Part shown: positions 10,233-19,412 of the stretch, piece by piece
Position numbering within the stretch: the first letter of the stretch is position 1
Layout of the letters: each line of letters opens with the position of its first letter
Assembly: GCA_903927025.1 (NCBI GenBank)
Contig: CAIYLG010000045.1
Location: 124,001 to 188,000, forward strand
Length of the DNA stretch: 64,000 nucleotides
Reading direction: 5' to 3'
Source of the DNA: an uncultured Armatimonadota bacterium
GTDB lineage: Bacteria > Armatimonadota > Fimbriimonadia > Fimbriimonadales > Fimbriimonadaceae
Position numbers and translations under genes: made by a program
The notes under the pieces: generated by a model
Databases searched by the model: none
The model's input: the letters and a program-made list of their open reading frames with translations, nothing else
Told to the model about the DNA's origin: nothing

Positions 10233-11366
10233 TTGAGCCGAGAATCAGGCACGGCTACGGCCGAAGCAACACCGATCCACGCACAAGTTTCCAATTTGAG
10301 ACCACGCGACCTGCTGAGTAAGGAAGACTGTCTTGAGATGTTCCGGCAGGTTTACCTGGCGAGGTACTTCGATGTTCGCCTTATCAAGGAAAAGAAGCGC
10401 GGTCGTCTCAAGGGAACTCTTTACTCCTCCCACAACCAAGAAGCGATTCTGGTCGGAGCACTTTTTGGCCTCAAGCCGACGGACTGGATCTCACCCATTC
10501 ACCGGGACATGCCAGCCTTCTTCCTCAAGGACCTCCGAGGAGACTGGAATAGGCCCGACCGTATTGGCATGAGCATTGAAGAGGTTTGCGCCCAAGTTTG
10601 GGGCAGAGTGGACTCTCCCGGCAGAGCTCGGGACAACTGGTCCCACATCGGTAGCCGAAGCAAGAAGATTATTCACTCCACGTCGATGCTTGCTGGCACC
10701 ATTCCGGTAGCTGCCGGCCTGATGTACGCCGATCGCCTTAACGGCGGCGATGCTGTCTGCATCACGTTCAATGGTGAAGGTTCCACCGCCCAAGGAATTT
10801 TTCACGAGGCAATTAACTATGCCGCGGTGCATAAGCTGCCGGTCGTTACGGTCGTTGAGAACAACCAGTGGGCATACGGCACCCCATTTGAACTAGGCTG
10901 CGCGACACCTGATGTAGCGGATCGAGCGAAGGGCTTCGGTATTCCCGGATTAATCGCTGATGGTCAGGACGTTTTCGATGTCTATGACAAGGTGATGATG
11001 GCCGTGGAGCACGCCCGCTCCGGAAAGGGCCCCAGCATCGTTGAGTGCAAGACTTTCCGAGCCTACGGTCACGGCGACCATGACGATGACCGAGCCAACA
11101 AGTATCGCCCTCAAGAAGAAATAATCGCAGGTCGAGCCAGGGACCCGATTGGTGTTTGCCGCCAGACGCTCCTTGATCTCGGATACATTTCGGCTGCAGA
11201 AGCAACGACCTACCACGCGGAAGGGAAGAACGCTTCTGAGGCTACCAACGAAGACTTCCCGCCCGAAGTTGTGGATTACCTGAATGCAGGCATCGAGTTT
11301 GCCCTGCAGTCCCCATTGCCCGCCGCCGAGGAAGGCGCCATGTGGGTGTTTAAGGAGAACAATTGA
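10233..11366 (+). CDS. pdhA: thiamine-pyrophosphate-dependent dehydrogenase E1 alpha subunit (pyruvate/2-oxoacid/acetoin type)
   Basis: TTG start; TPP motif 'GDAVCITFNGEGSTAQGIFHEAINYAAVHKLPVVTVVENNQWAYGTP'. Confidence 0.88.
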   Translation: MSRESGTATAEATPIHAQVSNLRPRDLLSKEDCLEMFRQVYLARYFDVRLIKEKKRGRLKGTLYSSHNQEAILVGALFGLKPTDWISPIHRDMPAFFLKDLRGDWNRPDRIGMSIEEVCAQVWGRVDSPGRARDNWSHIGSRSKKIIHSTSMLAGTIPVAAGLMYADRLNGGDAVCITFNGEGSTAQGIFHEAINYAAVHKLPVVTVVENNQWAYGTPFELGCATPDVADRAKGFGIPGLIADGQDVFDVYDKVMMAVEHARSGKGPSIVECKTFRAYGHGDHDDDRANKYRPQEEIIAGRARDPIGVCRQTLLDLGYISAAEATTYHAEGKNASEATNEDFPPEVVDYLNAGIEFALQSPLPAAEEGAMWVFKENN

Positions 11367-12376
11367 GCGCAGTCGCCAACACCCCGACCACCGGTCGAAA
11401 GAATTATGTAACTGCCATCAAAGAGGCGCTCTTCGAAGAGATGGAGCGCAACCCAGACATGATTTGTCAGGGTGAGGATATCGGCATCCTCGGCGGCGCA
11501 TTCGGCGCCACAGACGGTCTGCTTGCCAAGTACGGATCAGATCGAGTCATCGATATGCCGATCGCCGAAGCCTGCATTGTCGGATCCGCCACCGGTCTCG
11601 CCCTTGGCGGCAAAACCGTTATGGCCGAGATGCAGTTCATCGACTTCATCTCCTGCGGTTTTGATCAAATCGTCAATATGTTGGCGACGTACCATTACCG
11701 CACTGCCGGCGAAGTCAACATGCCGGTCGTTCTGCGCGGACCCGCTGGCGCCTATGGCGGTGGTGCTCTGTATCACAGCCAGATGAACGAGGCGTGGTTC
11801 TGCAACTCGCCCGGACTCAAGGTGATCTGCCCCAGTACTCCGTACGACGCGAAGGGACTCCTAAAGGGAGCCCTGAGAGACGGGAATCCTTGCCTGTTCT
11901 TTGAGATCAAGGAGCTTTACCGAAAGCGAGAGATTGAAGAGCTGTTGCCAGAGGACGACTACACGATCCCGTTCGGTAAGGCTGCTATTCGTCACGAAGG
12001 AACCGACGTGACACTGGTCAGCTATGGCCAGAATGTCTACCACTGTATCCAGGCTGCCGCAGAGTTGGAGAAACTGGGCGTCAGCGCCGAAGTCATCGAC
12101 ATCCGAACCTTGGTGCCGCTCGACGAAGACACAATTTTCACGTCAATTGCCAAGACCAACCACCTCATCGTGGTAAACGAAGCCCCAATGACTTGCGGCT
12201 TCGCAGGCGAAATCATCGCCCGTGTGGCAGAAAAGGCTTTCGAATACCTAGACGCGCCTCCCATTCGAATCACCCGTCTAGACACCCCCGTCCCCTGGGT
12301 GAAGCCGCTCGAACTGTTCGTGCTCCCGTCGGTCGAAAAAATCGTTCAAGCCGCCCTCAAATCCGTCAAGTTTTGA
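11363..12376 (+). CDS. pdhB: 2-oxoacid dehydrogenase E1 beta subunit
   Basis: TTG start in a TTGA overlap with the upstream stop; 'MPIAEACIVGSATGLALGGKTVMAEMQFIDFI', 'VVLRGPAGAYGGGALYHSQ', 'ITRLDTPVPW'. Confidence 0.92.
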   Translation: MSAVANTPTTGRKNYVTAIKEALFEEMERNPDMICQGEDIGILGGAFGATDGLLAKYGSDRVIDMPIAEACIVGSATGLALGGKTVMAEMQFIDFISCGFDQIVNMLATYHYRTAGEVNMPVVLRGPAGAYGGGALYHSQMNEAWFCNSPGLKVICPSTPYDAKGLLKGALRDGNPCLFFEIKELYRKREIEELLPEDDYTIPFGKAAIRHEGTDVTLVSYGQNVYHCIQAAAELEKLGVSAEVIDIRTLVPLDEDTIFTSIAKTNHLIVVNEAPMTCGFAGEIIARVAEKAFEYLDAPPIRITRLDTPVPWVKPLELFVLPSVEKIVQAALKSVKF

Positions 12377-12406
12377 GTTAGACTAGCGCCGCCAAGGCCG
12401 GCTACC

Positions 12407-12446
12407 CCAACGAGTGCAGGCTTTGAGCGCGCATGCACCCCGATCC
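12407..12446 (+). repeat. degenerate left-arm fragment of the 14.2-kb structured repeat
   Basis: ccccaacgagtgcaggctttgagcgcgcatgcaccccgatcc resembles cccaaggagtgcgggcttcagcacgcttgcaccccgaaac. Confidence 0.5.
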
Positions 12447-12852
12447 ACAAGCGCCTCCCAAGCCTATCAAGCCCGTGAAGCTCGAGTTCAATCTTCCGGA
12501 ACTTGGCGACCCGACAGCCCAGCTTGTAATCGAGAGAATCGAAAAGGGACGAATTTCCCTTTACGTCAGGTGGGATCCTCGCAAAGGAATTCTCCCCATT
12601 ACTGTGGAACTTCGAGTTGGAAAAACGTACGATCGCCAGTACGCCGTCATTGAGCTTCCTAGCAAAGAAGCCATTCAGGACGGGGGCCTGCCTTACCGAG
12701 AGATGAACTCGGACAGCGTCCACGAGGACCTCAAGATGGCCTCCTGGTTTCCAACCGGTGCCACCCCGTTGAAGCTGACCATAACCGCCAATGGGAAGAA
12801 AACGATTTTGACAGCCACGCTTGCAAAAGAGGATCCTAGGGTGAGGCGTTAG
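12433..12852 (+). CDS. hypothetical protein
   Basis: 139-aa ORF; no recognised family; start lies inside the repeat-like fragment. Confidence 0.5.
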   Translation: MHPDPQAPPKPIKPVKLEFNLPELGDPTAQLVIERIEKGRISLYVRWDPRKGILPITVELRVGKTYDRQYAVIELPSKEAIQDGGLPYREMNSDSVHEDLKMASWFPTGATPLKLTITANGKKTILTATLAKEDPRVRR

Positions 12853-13030
12853 TCTCGGAGAAGTCGAATGGATGGAGCCGTCCCAATCCATCCGGGACTG
12901 GCCTGCCGAGCGATGCTTCAGCACGCGAGAAAGACCCTGTGGCTGTCGAGGCCACTCAAGGGTCCCAGTGCTGTAACACAGACAGTGATCAGGGCCCAAA
13001 CCAACAGAGGCTGCTGGACGGACGGTCGGG

Positions 13031-14200
13031 TTGACTCCCGAGAAATTGCCAGCCGGTAGCGTTCACGTCTGCAGCCGAAGCAAAGACCCTGCCGTCAAAC
13101 AGAGAACCATCACGAGGTTCCTACCTACCATGTTGTTGCCTCTCATCGCTCTTTTCACGGTTACCTCAGGCAACCCCCACTCCTTGCCGAGAGAGCAGTT
13201 TGTCGCTCTGTATGAAAAGGTGCAGGTAGGCGACTCTATGGCGTCGGTGCGAAAAGTCTTGGGCAATCCGGACGATGTGCGGAATCCTGGAGAATCCACG
13301 GAGAACTGGGCATGGGGAACTAACGGTCACCTAACTCTTCCAACTCGCGGCTCGGTCGAGTTTGACGACCAGAAACGGCTAAAGCGGATCAGATCGCCAC
13401 TCCTGGATGGAAGGGATTTGGAATCGGACTGGGAGAGTCGTGGCGGCAATTCACCGGGTGACAACCCGAGTTCGAGAAGGAACCATAGATCCGGTCGACA
13501 CGTTGGCTGGCCCACGGTTCACTGGAAAGAGCCGGAGCTTGTGAGACTTCTACGCGCCTTGGATCGAATTGAACTTCTCGAGAAAGGCCCAGGTTTTAGG
13601 TTTCCATCGTCCCTCGAATTAATTCGTGGAGCAAATCTTTTGATTCCCCTTGGAGAGGATAAGGCGATTTCATTGTTGCTCGAATACGATCAATTAACCG
13701 AATCGGACCAATCCGTTTTCCCGTTCGAATTGCTCCGTTGTCTGTATGTGCCCAAGTCTTCAACGAAGTACCTTCCTGCTCCTGGAATCGGCTGGATTTC
13801 CCCTCCTAGACCTCATGACCCCAGCAGGGTTCCGGCGTATCCAATTTGGATACAGCAGGACATTCCGATAAACATCTGTTTTGGAATACTGCTGTCGGGG
13901 CTACCAGCGACAGTTGACATGGATGTCGCAGCCGTAAGGAAGTCTGGCGTTTTCCGATCCCGACCACTCGTTCCTCCAAAGGATGTCTTTCGGGCGGTTT
14001 CTGATGCTGAACGTGCTCTTTTACATACGGGAATGTACTCTGGCGTGAGCCCGGGATTCGCAGGGTCCAAGGAAAGTCTGCACGATCAAGTGAATGACTC
14101 TCTCAGAAGCCTGCTTACCGGCCTGGTCGCAAAGGATCAGCCGGTGAAGCCGTTTTCAGTTCGATGGGACTCTCGCCGACAATGGTATGTCAGAGGTTAG
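13031..14200 (+). CDS. hypothetical secreted protein with SmpA/OmlA-like N-terminal segment
   Basis: 'REQFVALYEKVQVGDSMASVRKVLGNPDDVRNPGESTENWAWGTNGHLTLPTRGSVEFDDQ' BamE-like pattern; true start may be the ATG at about 13130. Confidence 0.6.
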   Translation: MTPEKLPAGSVHVCSRSKDPAVKQRTITRFLPTMLLPLIALFTVTSGNPHSLPREQFVALYEKVQVGDSMASVRKVLGNPDDVRNPGESTENWAWGTNGHLTLPTRGSVEFDDQKRLKRIRSPLLDGRDLESDWESRGGNSPGDNPSSRRNHRSGRHVGWPTVHWKEPELVRLLRALDRIELLEKGPGFRFPSSLELIRGANLLIPLGEDKAISLLLEYDQLTESDQSVFPFELLRCLYVPKSSTKYLPAPGIGWISPPRPHDPSRVPAYPIWIQQDIPINICFGILLSGLPATVDMDVAAVRKSGVFRSRPLVPPKDVFRAVSDAERALLHTGMYSGVSPGFAGSKESLHDQVNDSLRSLLTGLVAKDQPVKPFSVRWDSRRQWYVRG

Positions 14201-14218
14201 TGGTTCTAATTGAACGAA

Positions 14219-14359
14219 GCGGCCAACCCAAGGAGTGCGGGCTTCAGCACGCTTGCACCCCGAAACTTCAGTTCGGGGTCTATCGGGAGCGCAGTGGGGT
14301 TATGGGGTAAGAGACCCGGATTCAAATCCGGGCCGCAAGCGTGATAAATCCCGCGCTCC
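14219..14359 (+). repeat. structured intergenic repeat copy 1
   Basis: 128-nt core 14232-14359; outer stem AACCCAAGGAGTGCGGG/CCCGCGCTCCTTGGGTT (17 bp, one G-T), inner stem CACGCTTGC/GCAAGCGTG, hairpins CCCCGAA/TTCGGGG and CCCGGATT/AATCCGGG. Confidence 0.9.
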
Positions 14360-14367
14360 TTGGGTTC

Positions 14368-14508
14368 GCGACCAACTGAAGGAGTGCGGGCTTCAGCACG
14401 CTTGCACCCCGAAACTTCAGTTCGGGGTCTTGAAGGAGCCCAGTGGGGTTATCGCCAAAGAGCCCCGGATTGACATCCGGGCGGCACGCGTGATAAATCC
14501 CGCACTCC
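14368..14508 (+). repeat. structured intergenic repeat copy 2
   Basis: 128-nt core 14381-14508, 113/128 identical to copy 1 by direct count with no indels; GGAGTGCGGG/CCCGCACTCC closing stem and both internal hairpins retained. Confidence 0.9.
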
Positions 14509-14529
14509 GATGAGGAGCACGGGATTCAA

Positions 14530-15294
14530 CTAGACTGCTTCGCCGAGATACGCCGCGATGACCTTGGGGTCGTTGCGGATGGCGCTGGGAGGGCCTTGGG
14601 CGATTTCTTCGCCATGGTCCAGTACAACAATTCGCTCGCACAGTCCCATGACAAACCGCATGTCGTGCTCGATGAGCAGAACCGTCATGCCGTGCTCGTC
14701 TCGGATCTTCTTGACCATCAGAAGAAGCTCTTCCTTCTCCTGGGGGTTCATACCTGCCGCTGGCTCATCTAGAAGCAGAAGCTCTGGCTGGGTGGCCATC
14801 GCACGGGCGATTTCTAGTCGCCGCTGCATACCGTAAGAAAGGTCAGCGCTGCGAACATGGGCCACATGGTCCAAGTTCACCACTCGAAGAAGCTCCATCG
14901 CATCTGCCTTCAGCTTGTCCGTCTCGTGAATCGAGTTGGGCAAGTAGGCAAGAGCTGAGAACAGACCCGTCTTGTGTCGCAGGAATCCGCCTACAACTAC
15001 GTTCTCCAGAACGGAGAGCGCCTTGAACAGGCGAATGTTCTGGAACGTCCGGCAGATGCCAAGCTTCGCGATCTTGTTGGAGGGCGTGCCCGTGATGTCA
15101 GTTCCGTTGAACAGGATCTGACCCGAAGTTGGCTTATAGACGCCTGTGATCAGGTTGAAGCAAGTGGTCTTGCCCGCACCATTCGGTCCGATCAATCCAA
15201 AAAGATCGCCCTTGTTCAGTTCGAAGGAGACTTCGTTGACAGCGACAAGACCGCCGAAGCGAATCATCGCTTTGTCGAGTTTGAGAATGCTCAA
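14530..15294 (-). CDS. livG: branched-chain amino-acid ABC transporter ATP-binding protein LivG
   Basis: [61 protein letters not shown] start at 15294 overlaps the livM stop (longer ORF to 15342). Confidence 0.92.
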   Translation of the reverse strand: MSILKLDKAMIRFGGLVAVNEVSFELNKGDLFGLIGPNGAGKTTCFNLITGVYKPTSGQILFNGTDITGTPSNKIAKLGICRTFQNIRLFKALSVLENVVVGGFLRHKTGLFSALAYLPNSIHETDKLKADAMELLRVVNLDHVAHVRSADLSYGMQRRLEIARAMATQPELLLLDEPAAGMNPQEKEELLLMVKKIRDEHGMTVLLIEHDMRFVMGLCERIVVLDHGEEIAQGPPSAIRNDPKVIAAYLGEAV

Positions 15295-16679
15295 GCCGTT
15301 GCCCCCTTGCGCCCCTTGAACAGCTTGGATACCCACGTCCAACTGAATTCATGGTGAGCAAACACACCCTGGGGTCTTAGAAGCATCAGGACGATCAGGG
15401 TAATCGCAAAGATCACCATTCTCAACTGGCCCACTTCAACCTTTCCATCGTTGAGATTAAATAGGTGCGTGAGTACTGTGTTGAGAACCGCTGCTACGGC
15501 AAGCCCGCCTAAAAGGGCTCCCAGACCTTTCAAGCCTGTTTGCCACGTCTTGCTAGTAGCTCGAGACGCGTAAATTGAGCGGATCAAGAACGCAACAGTG
15601 ACGACCGCAACGACAGCAGCAACCAATATTGAGTTGTGAAGCTTGCCGTTGTGATTAAGAATGGCGGCAATGACTGCCTGGACGACGAATCCGCCGACAA
15701 TGGCACCTAGTGTCATCCCTATGCGCGTCGACTTGTTTCTTGACCCGTCGGTGTAAATCCATCGAATGACGGCAACCACAGTGATGACTGCGATCAGGGA
15801 GGCAACCACGCTTCCGCCGGTAAGGGTGAGCGGCTCGCCTGACGAATCCTTCAGACCGCGCAGATACTCGGGAAGGTAGCTGAGGAAGATGGCAGAAACC
15901 ACGCTACCTGTAATCGAGCCAGTCCCTCCAAGGACCACCATCGTCAAGATGATGAAGCTGACGTCCATCGCAAAGGTAGCCGGAGTGATAAACCCTTCGT
16001 AGCTGGCCAACAATGCTCCAGCAGCACCGGCGAATGCTGAGCCCAATAGGAATGCGGACACTTTAATTCGCGTCACATTGACTCCCATCGCTGAGCTTGC
16101 AACCTCATCTTCGCGCACGGCAAGGAATGGAAGTCCGTTGGCCGTCTTCAACAGGTTTCGGCACACTGCTATACAAAGAATGGCGAGGAGCCAGACAATT
16201 GCAATCGACTGGATCTTCGGTTCTACGTTCAGTCCGTAAGAGCCGCCGAGCGCCGGAGTGTTCTGGATTTTGATGCGAATGATCTCGCCAAAACCTAGCG
16301 TGACAATGGCAAGGTAGTCGCCACGAAGCCGCAGCGACGGCAAACCAACGATGAGTCCCGCAAAAGCCGCGGCAGCTGCGCCAGCCACCATGATTACCAA
16401 CAGCCACACAAGAGGCGGCAAATGCATCGACTTGAAGTAGTTGACTGACAGATAGCCACCCAGATATGCGCCAACTTGATAGAAGGCGGCATGTCCGATT
16501 GAGAACTGTCCGGTAATGCCGTTGATCAGATTGAGACTGACGGCAAGCGTGACGTAAAGGCCGGCGAGAATGATCAGGCGCTGGGTGTAGTCGCTCTGGT
16601 GATGGGCAATCCCCTCAAACAGGAAGCATCCCAGCACGGCTCCAATGATCGAGAGAATGCGGATAGGCCAGAACTTCAT
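15291..16679 (-). CDS. livM: branched-chain amino-acid ABC transporter permease LivM, enlarged
   Basis: '[29 protein letters not shown]', '[25 protein letters not shown]', C-terminal '[10 protein letters not shown]'. Confidence 0.92.
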   Translation of the reverse strand: MKFWPIRILSIIGAVLGCFLFEGIAHHQSDYTQRLIILAGLYVTLAVSLNLINGITGQFSIGHAAFYQVGAYLGGYLSVNYFKSMHLPPLVWLLVIMVAGAAAAAFAGLIVGLPSLRLRGDYLAIVTLGFGEIIRIKIQNTPALGGSYGLNVEPKIQSIAIVWLLAILCIAVCRNLLKTANGLPFLAVREDEVASSAMGVNVTRIKVSAFLLGSAFAGAAGALLASYEGFITPATFAMDVSFIILTMVVLGGTGSITGSVVSAIFLSYLPEYLRGLKDSSGEPLTLTGGSVVASLIAVITVVAVIRWIYTDGSRNKSTRIGMTLGAIVGGFVVQAVIAAILNHNGKLHNSILVAAVVAVVTVAFLIRSIYASRATSKTWQTGLKGLGALLGGLAVAAVLNTVLTHLFNLNDGKVEVGQLRMVIFAITLIVLMLLRPQGVFAHHEFSWTWVSKLFKGRKGATA

Positions 16680-18031
16680 ACCTTCTCCACCTTCGCCGAT
16701 CCGAGCAGTCCGCCCGGCTTAAACAGAAGCACGACAATCAGAATCACGAAAGCGATTGCGTCCTTATAGTCGCTGTATCCGGCCCACACAACAAGTGTTT
16801 CCGCGACACCCATGAGGATGCCGCCCAGCACGGCGCCAGGGATATTTCCAATGCCACCGAGCACTGCCGCAACGAACGCCTTTACGCCCGGCAGAAGGCC
16901 GTAGAACGTGGTCAACGGTGTTCCTTGGAACGTGGCGATCATCATCGCGCCTGCACCGGCAAGGGAAGAGCCAATGATGAACGTAAACGTGATGATTGAG
17001 TTCACGTTGATGCCCATTAGTGAGGCGGAGTCAAAATCGTGGGACACCGCACGCATGGCGCGCCCAGCTTGGGTGTACATGACCAGGTAGGTCAGCCCAA
17101 TCATCAGCAAAATCACAATTCCAAGCATCAAGATTCGGTTCGACTGAACCGTAACGCTGACACCTGCAGAATCGGCCTTGCGCTTTGCGTCGTTGTACTT
17201 GGACGCTGCCGCCTGGGCTGCATCATGAATCTTGTCGCCCGCTGGAGACAGGCTGAATTCGGTCTCGTGCGTTTTGGCGATGTAGTCGTCAAACGCCTTC
17301 TTCGTCTCAAGATAGGGCCCTTCGGCAGTCTTTAGGTCTCGCTCCAACTGTGGAGGTCCGGGAACGATGTGCATCGTTACGCTGTCCCGGTAGGGATTGA
17401 CCTTTTCTGCGATGCTCTTAGGAGGGCTGTTCGGCAGGAAGAGTGCGCCGCCGTATTGAATGAGCAGCGAGACGCCAATAGCTGTAATAAGCGAGGCAAT
17501 TCGAGAGTGGTTTCGCATCGGGCGATAGGCGAACCTCTCGATGATCACACCGACAATGGCGCAGACCACCATGCTGGAGATCAGCATCACAACAAGGTTG
17601 ATCGCCTTAGGCTGAAACTGTCCGACGAGCAGAGCCAGGAGACCCAGTACCGACAGGAGTCCGCCGACTGCCTTGACGAAGTCTGGAAGCTTCGGAACCT
17701 TGATCCCGGCTAGGAGCATGGCCACGCCGACAACTAGGAACAGCGCACCGATGCCGATAAACATCGCCGCCGTAATAATCTGTTTTGGATCCGTACCTAC
17801 CGGTGCATCAGGAGTGAATCCGAGCATGTAGGACACGAATAGGGCGACATAGGCGCCCAGCATGTAAACCTCGCCATGGGCGAAGTTGATGAGTTTGAGC
17901 ACGCCGTACACCATCGTGTAGCCAAGGGCGATAAGCGCGTAAATGGACCCCAGTAGGAGTCCATTTACGAGCTGCTCAGGCAAAGTTTGCAGCGAGATCG
18001 CTGCGAGCGAGAGGTGATCTGCGATTCCCAT
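16676..18031 (-). CDS. livH: branched-chain amino-acid ABC transporter permease LivH, with insertions
   Basis: 'LVNGLLLGSIYALIALGYTMVYGVLKLINFAHGEVYMLGAY', 'MLGIVILLMIGLTYLVMYTQAGRAMRAVSHDFDSASLMGINVN', 'LLFKPGGLLG'. Confidence 0.92.
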   Translation of the reverse strand: MGIADHLSLAAISLQTLPEQLVNGLLLGSIYALIALGYTMVYGVLKLINFAHGEVYMLGAYVALFVSYMLGFTPDAPVGTDPKQIITAAMFIGIGALFLVVGVAMLLAGIKVPKLPDFVKAVGGLLSVLGLLALLVGQFQPKAINLVVMLISSMVVCAIVGVIIERFAYRPMRNHSRIASLITAIGVSLLIQYGGALFLPNSPPKSIAEKVNPYRDSVTMHIVPGPPQLERDLKTAEGPYLETKKAFDDYIAKTHETEFSLSPAGDKIHDAAQAAASKYNDAKRKADSAGVSVTVQSNRILMLGIVILLMIGLTYLVMYTQAGRAMRAVSHDFDSASLMGINVNSIITFTFIIGSSLAGAGAMMIATFQGTPLTTFYGLLPGVKAFVAAVLGGIGNIPGAVLGGILMGVAETLVVWAGYSDYKDAIAFVILIVVLLFKPGGLLGSAKVEKV

Positions 18032-18034
18032 CCG

Positions 18035-19270
18035 TTACTTGGGAAGTCCCGTCGCCTCGTCTTCTTCGTACGCCTTTGCGAATACCTGACCTTCTTTGGT
18101 GAGCTGAACAACGAGAGCGCGCTTCGGCGGGTTGCCGTGCTTGCCTTTAAGCGTGATCGCGCCGGAGACACCCTTGAAGCCAGTGGTGTCTTCGATGGCA
18201 TCCTGGAGCCCCTTGGCATCCTTGGTCTTCGCTCGCTTCAGCGCATCGCACATCAATGCAGTTGCGTCGTAGGCGAGTGCGCCCATGGTGGTCGCAGGAA
18301 CGGAGCCGTCGTACTTCTTGGCCCATTTCGCAAGAAAGTCTTTGACTTCTGGTCGATCTTCCTTGTTGTTGTAGTGGTTGCAGAAGAAGCTGCCGAGGAT
18401 GGCATCGCCGCCCGTCGTCAGGATTTCACTGCTGTCCCATCCGTCGCCGCCCATCATCTTTACGTTGAGGCCAGCTTCCTTTGCCTGTCGGGCAAGAGGA
18501 CCTGTTTCTGTGAAGTAGCCGCTCATAAAGAGTCCGTCTGGATTCTTTGCCTTCAGGTTGGTCAGCTGTCCCTGGAACTGCGTCTGTCCGCCCTCATAGA
18601 ACTGCTCGTCAACAATCTTGCCGCCAAGCTTGGTAAAGAAGGCGCGGAAGCTGTCGCTGAGACCGGTTGAGTACGGCTGCTTCTTATCCGTCACGAGGGC
18701 GACGTTTCGAAGCTTAAGCTGCTCGAACGCAAACTTCGCCATGACCGGACCTTGGAAGGCGTCGGTGTAGCAGACGCGGAACATGTTCGGCTTGCCTTCC
18801 GTCAGCGTGGTCTTGGTAGCCCCGATGGCCACGAGAGGAATTCCCTTCTCGGTAGCGACCTGGCCCATCTGAGCGGTAATGCCCGAAGCGACCTCGCCGA
18901 GGATGCCGATAATCTTGTCGGTTGAGATGAGCTTCTCAGCTGCGCTCTTTCCAATCTCGGGCTTAGAGCCGCTGTCTGCGATGACTAGCTTGACCTTCTT
19001 GCCATCGACGCCGCCTGCGTTGTTGAATTCCTCAACGGCGAGCTGAGCGCCTTTCGCGCTGTCCTCGCCCCAGGGCTTAAGGTCACCGTTTTGGCTTGCG
19101 ACGAGGCCGATAGGAATGCCTTCGCCTGAAGCTGCTTCGGATGTTCCGCCGCCAGAGCTGTTGGTTGCGGTCTTCGAGTCGCCGCCGTTGCATCCTGCTC
19201 CGGCCAGTACGCCAACAACCAAGGCCGCTAATCCGAGCCTAAAGGTGAACCTAGTTCTTCTAATCATCAT
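18035..19270 (-). CDS. livK: branched-chain amino-acid ABC transporter substrate-binding lipoprotein LivK/LivJ-like
   Basis: Lipoprotein signal MMIRRTRFTFRLGLAALVVGVLAGAGC; periplasmic binding protein 'IPIGLVASQNGDLKPWGEDSAKGAQLAVEEFNNAGGVDGKKVKLVIADSGSKPE'; longer ORF to 19636. Confidence 0.92.
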   Translation of the reverse strand: MMIRRTRFTFRLGLAALVVGVLAGAGCNGGDSKTATNSSGGGTSEAASGEGIPIGLVASQNGDLKPWGEDSAKGAQLAVEEFNNAGGVDGKKVKLVIADSGSKPEIGKSAAEKLISTDKIIGILGEVASGITAQMGQVATEKGIPLVAIGATKTTLTEGKPNMFRVCYTDAFQGPVMAKFAFEQLKLRNVALVTDKKQPYSTGLSDSFRAFFTKLGGKIVDEQFYEGGQTQFQGQLTNLKAKNPDGLFMSGYFTETGPLARQAKEAGLNVKMMGGDGWDSSEILTTGGDAILGSFFCNHYNNKEDRPEVKDFLAKWAKKYDGSVPATTMGALAYDATALMCDALKRAKTKDAKGLQDAIEDTTGFKGVSGAITLKGKHGNPPKRALVVQLTKEGQVFAKAYEEDEATGLPK

Positions 19271-19412
19271 TGGGTTCCACACCATCCAGAAAATAATTGC
19301 CCGAGAACAAGGTCCGCGGTGGACGTAGTATACAGAATAGGCAGGGGGTTCGCCACGGTTCAGGGCGGGGGAAGGGTGGTTGTTGCGCGGTACACTGCCC
19401 GAATCTGAGGAT

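Noticed and set aside
14311-14345. tRNA-like T-arm (CCCGGATTCAAATCCGGG) inside repeat copy 1
   Set aside because: No acceptor, anticodon arm or CCA context fits a tRNA, the loop length is off for a T-arm, and copy 2 (GATTGACATC) loses the TTCAA-type loop.
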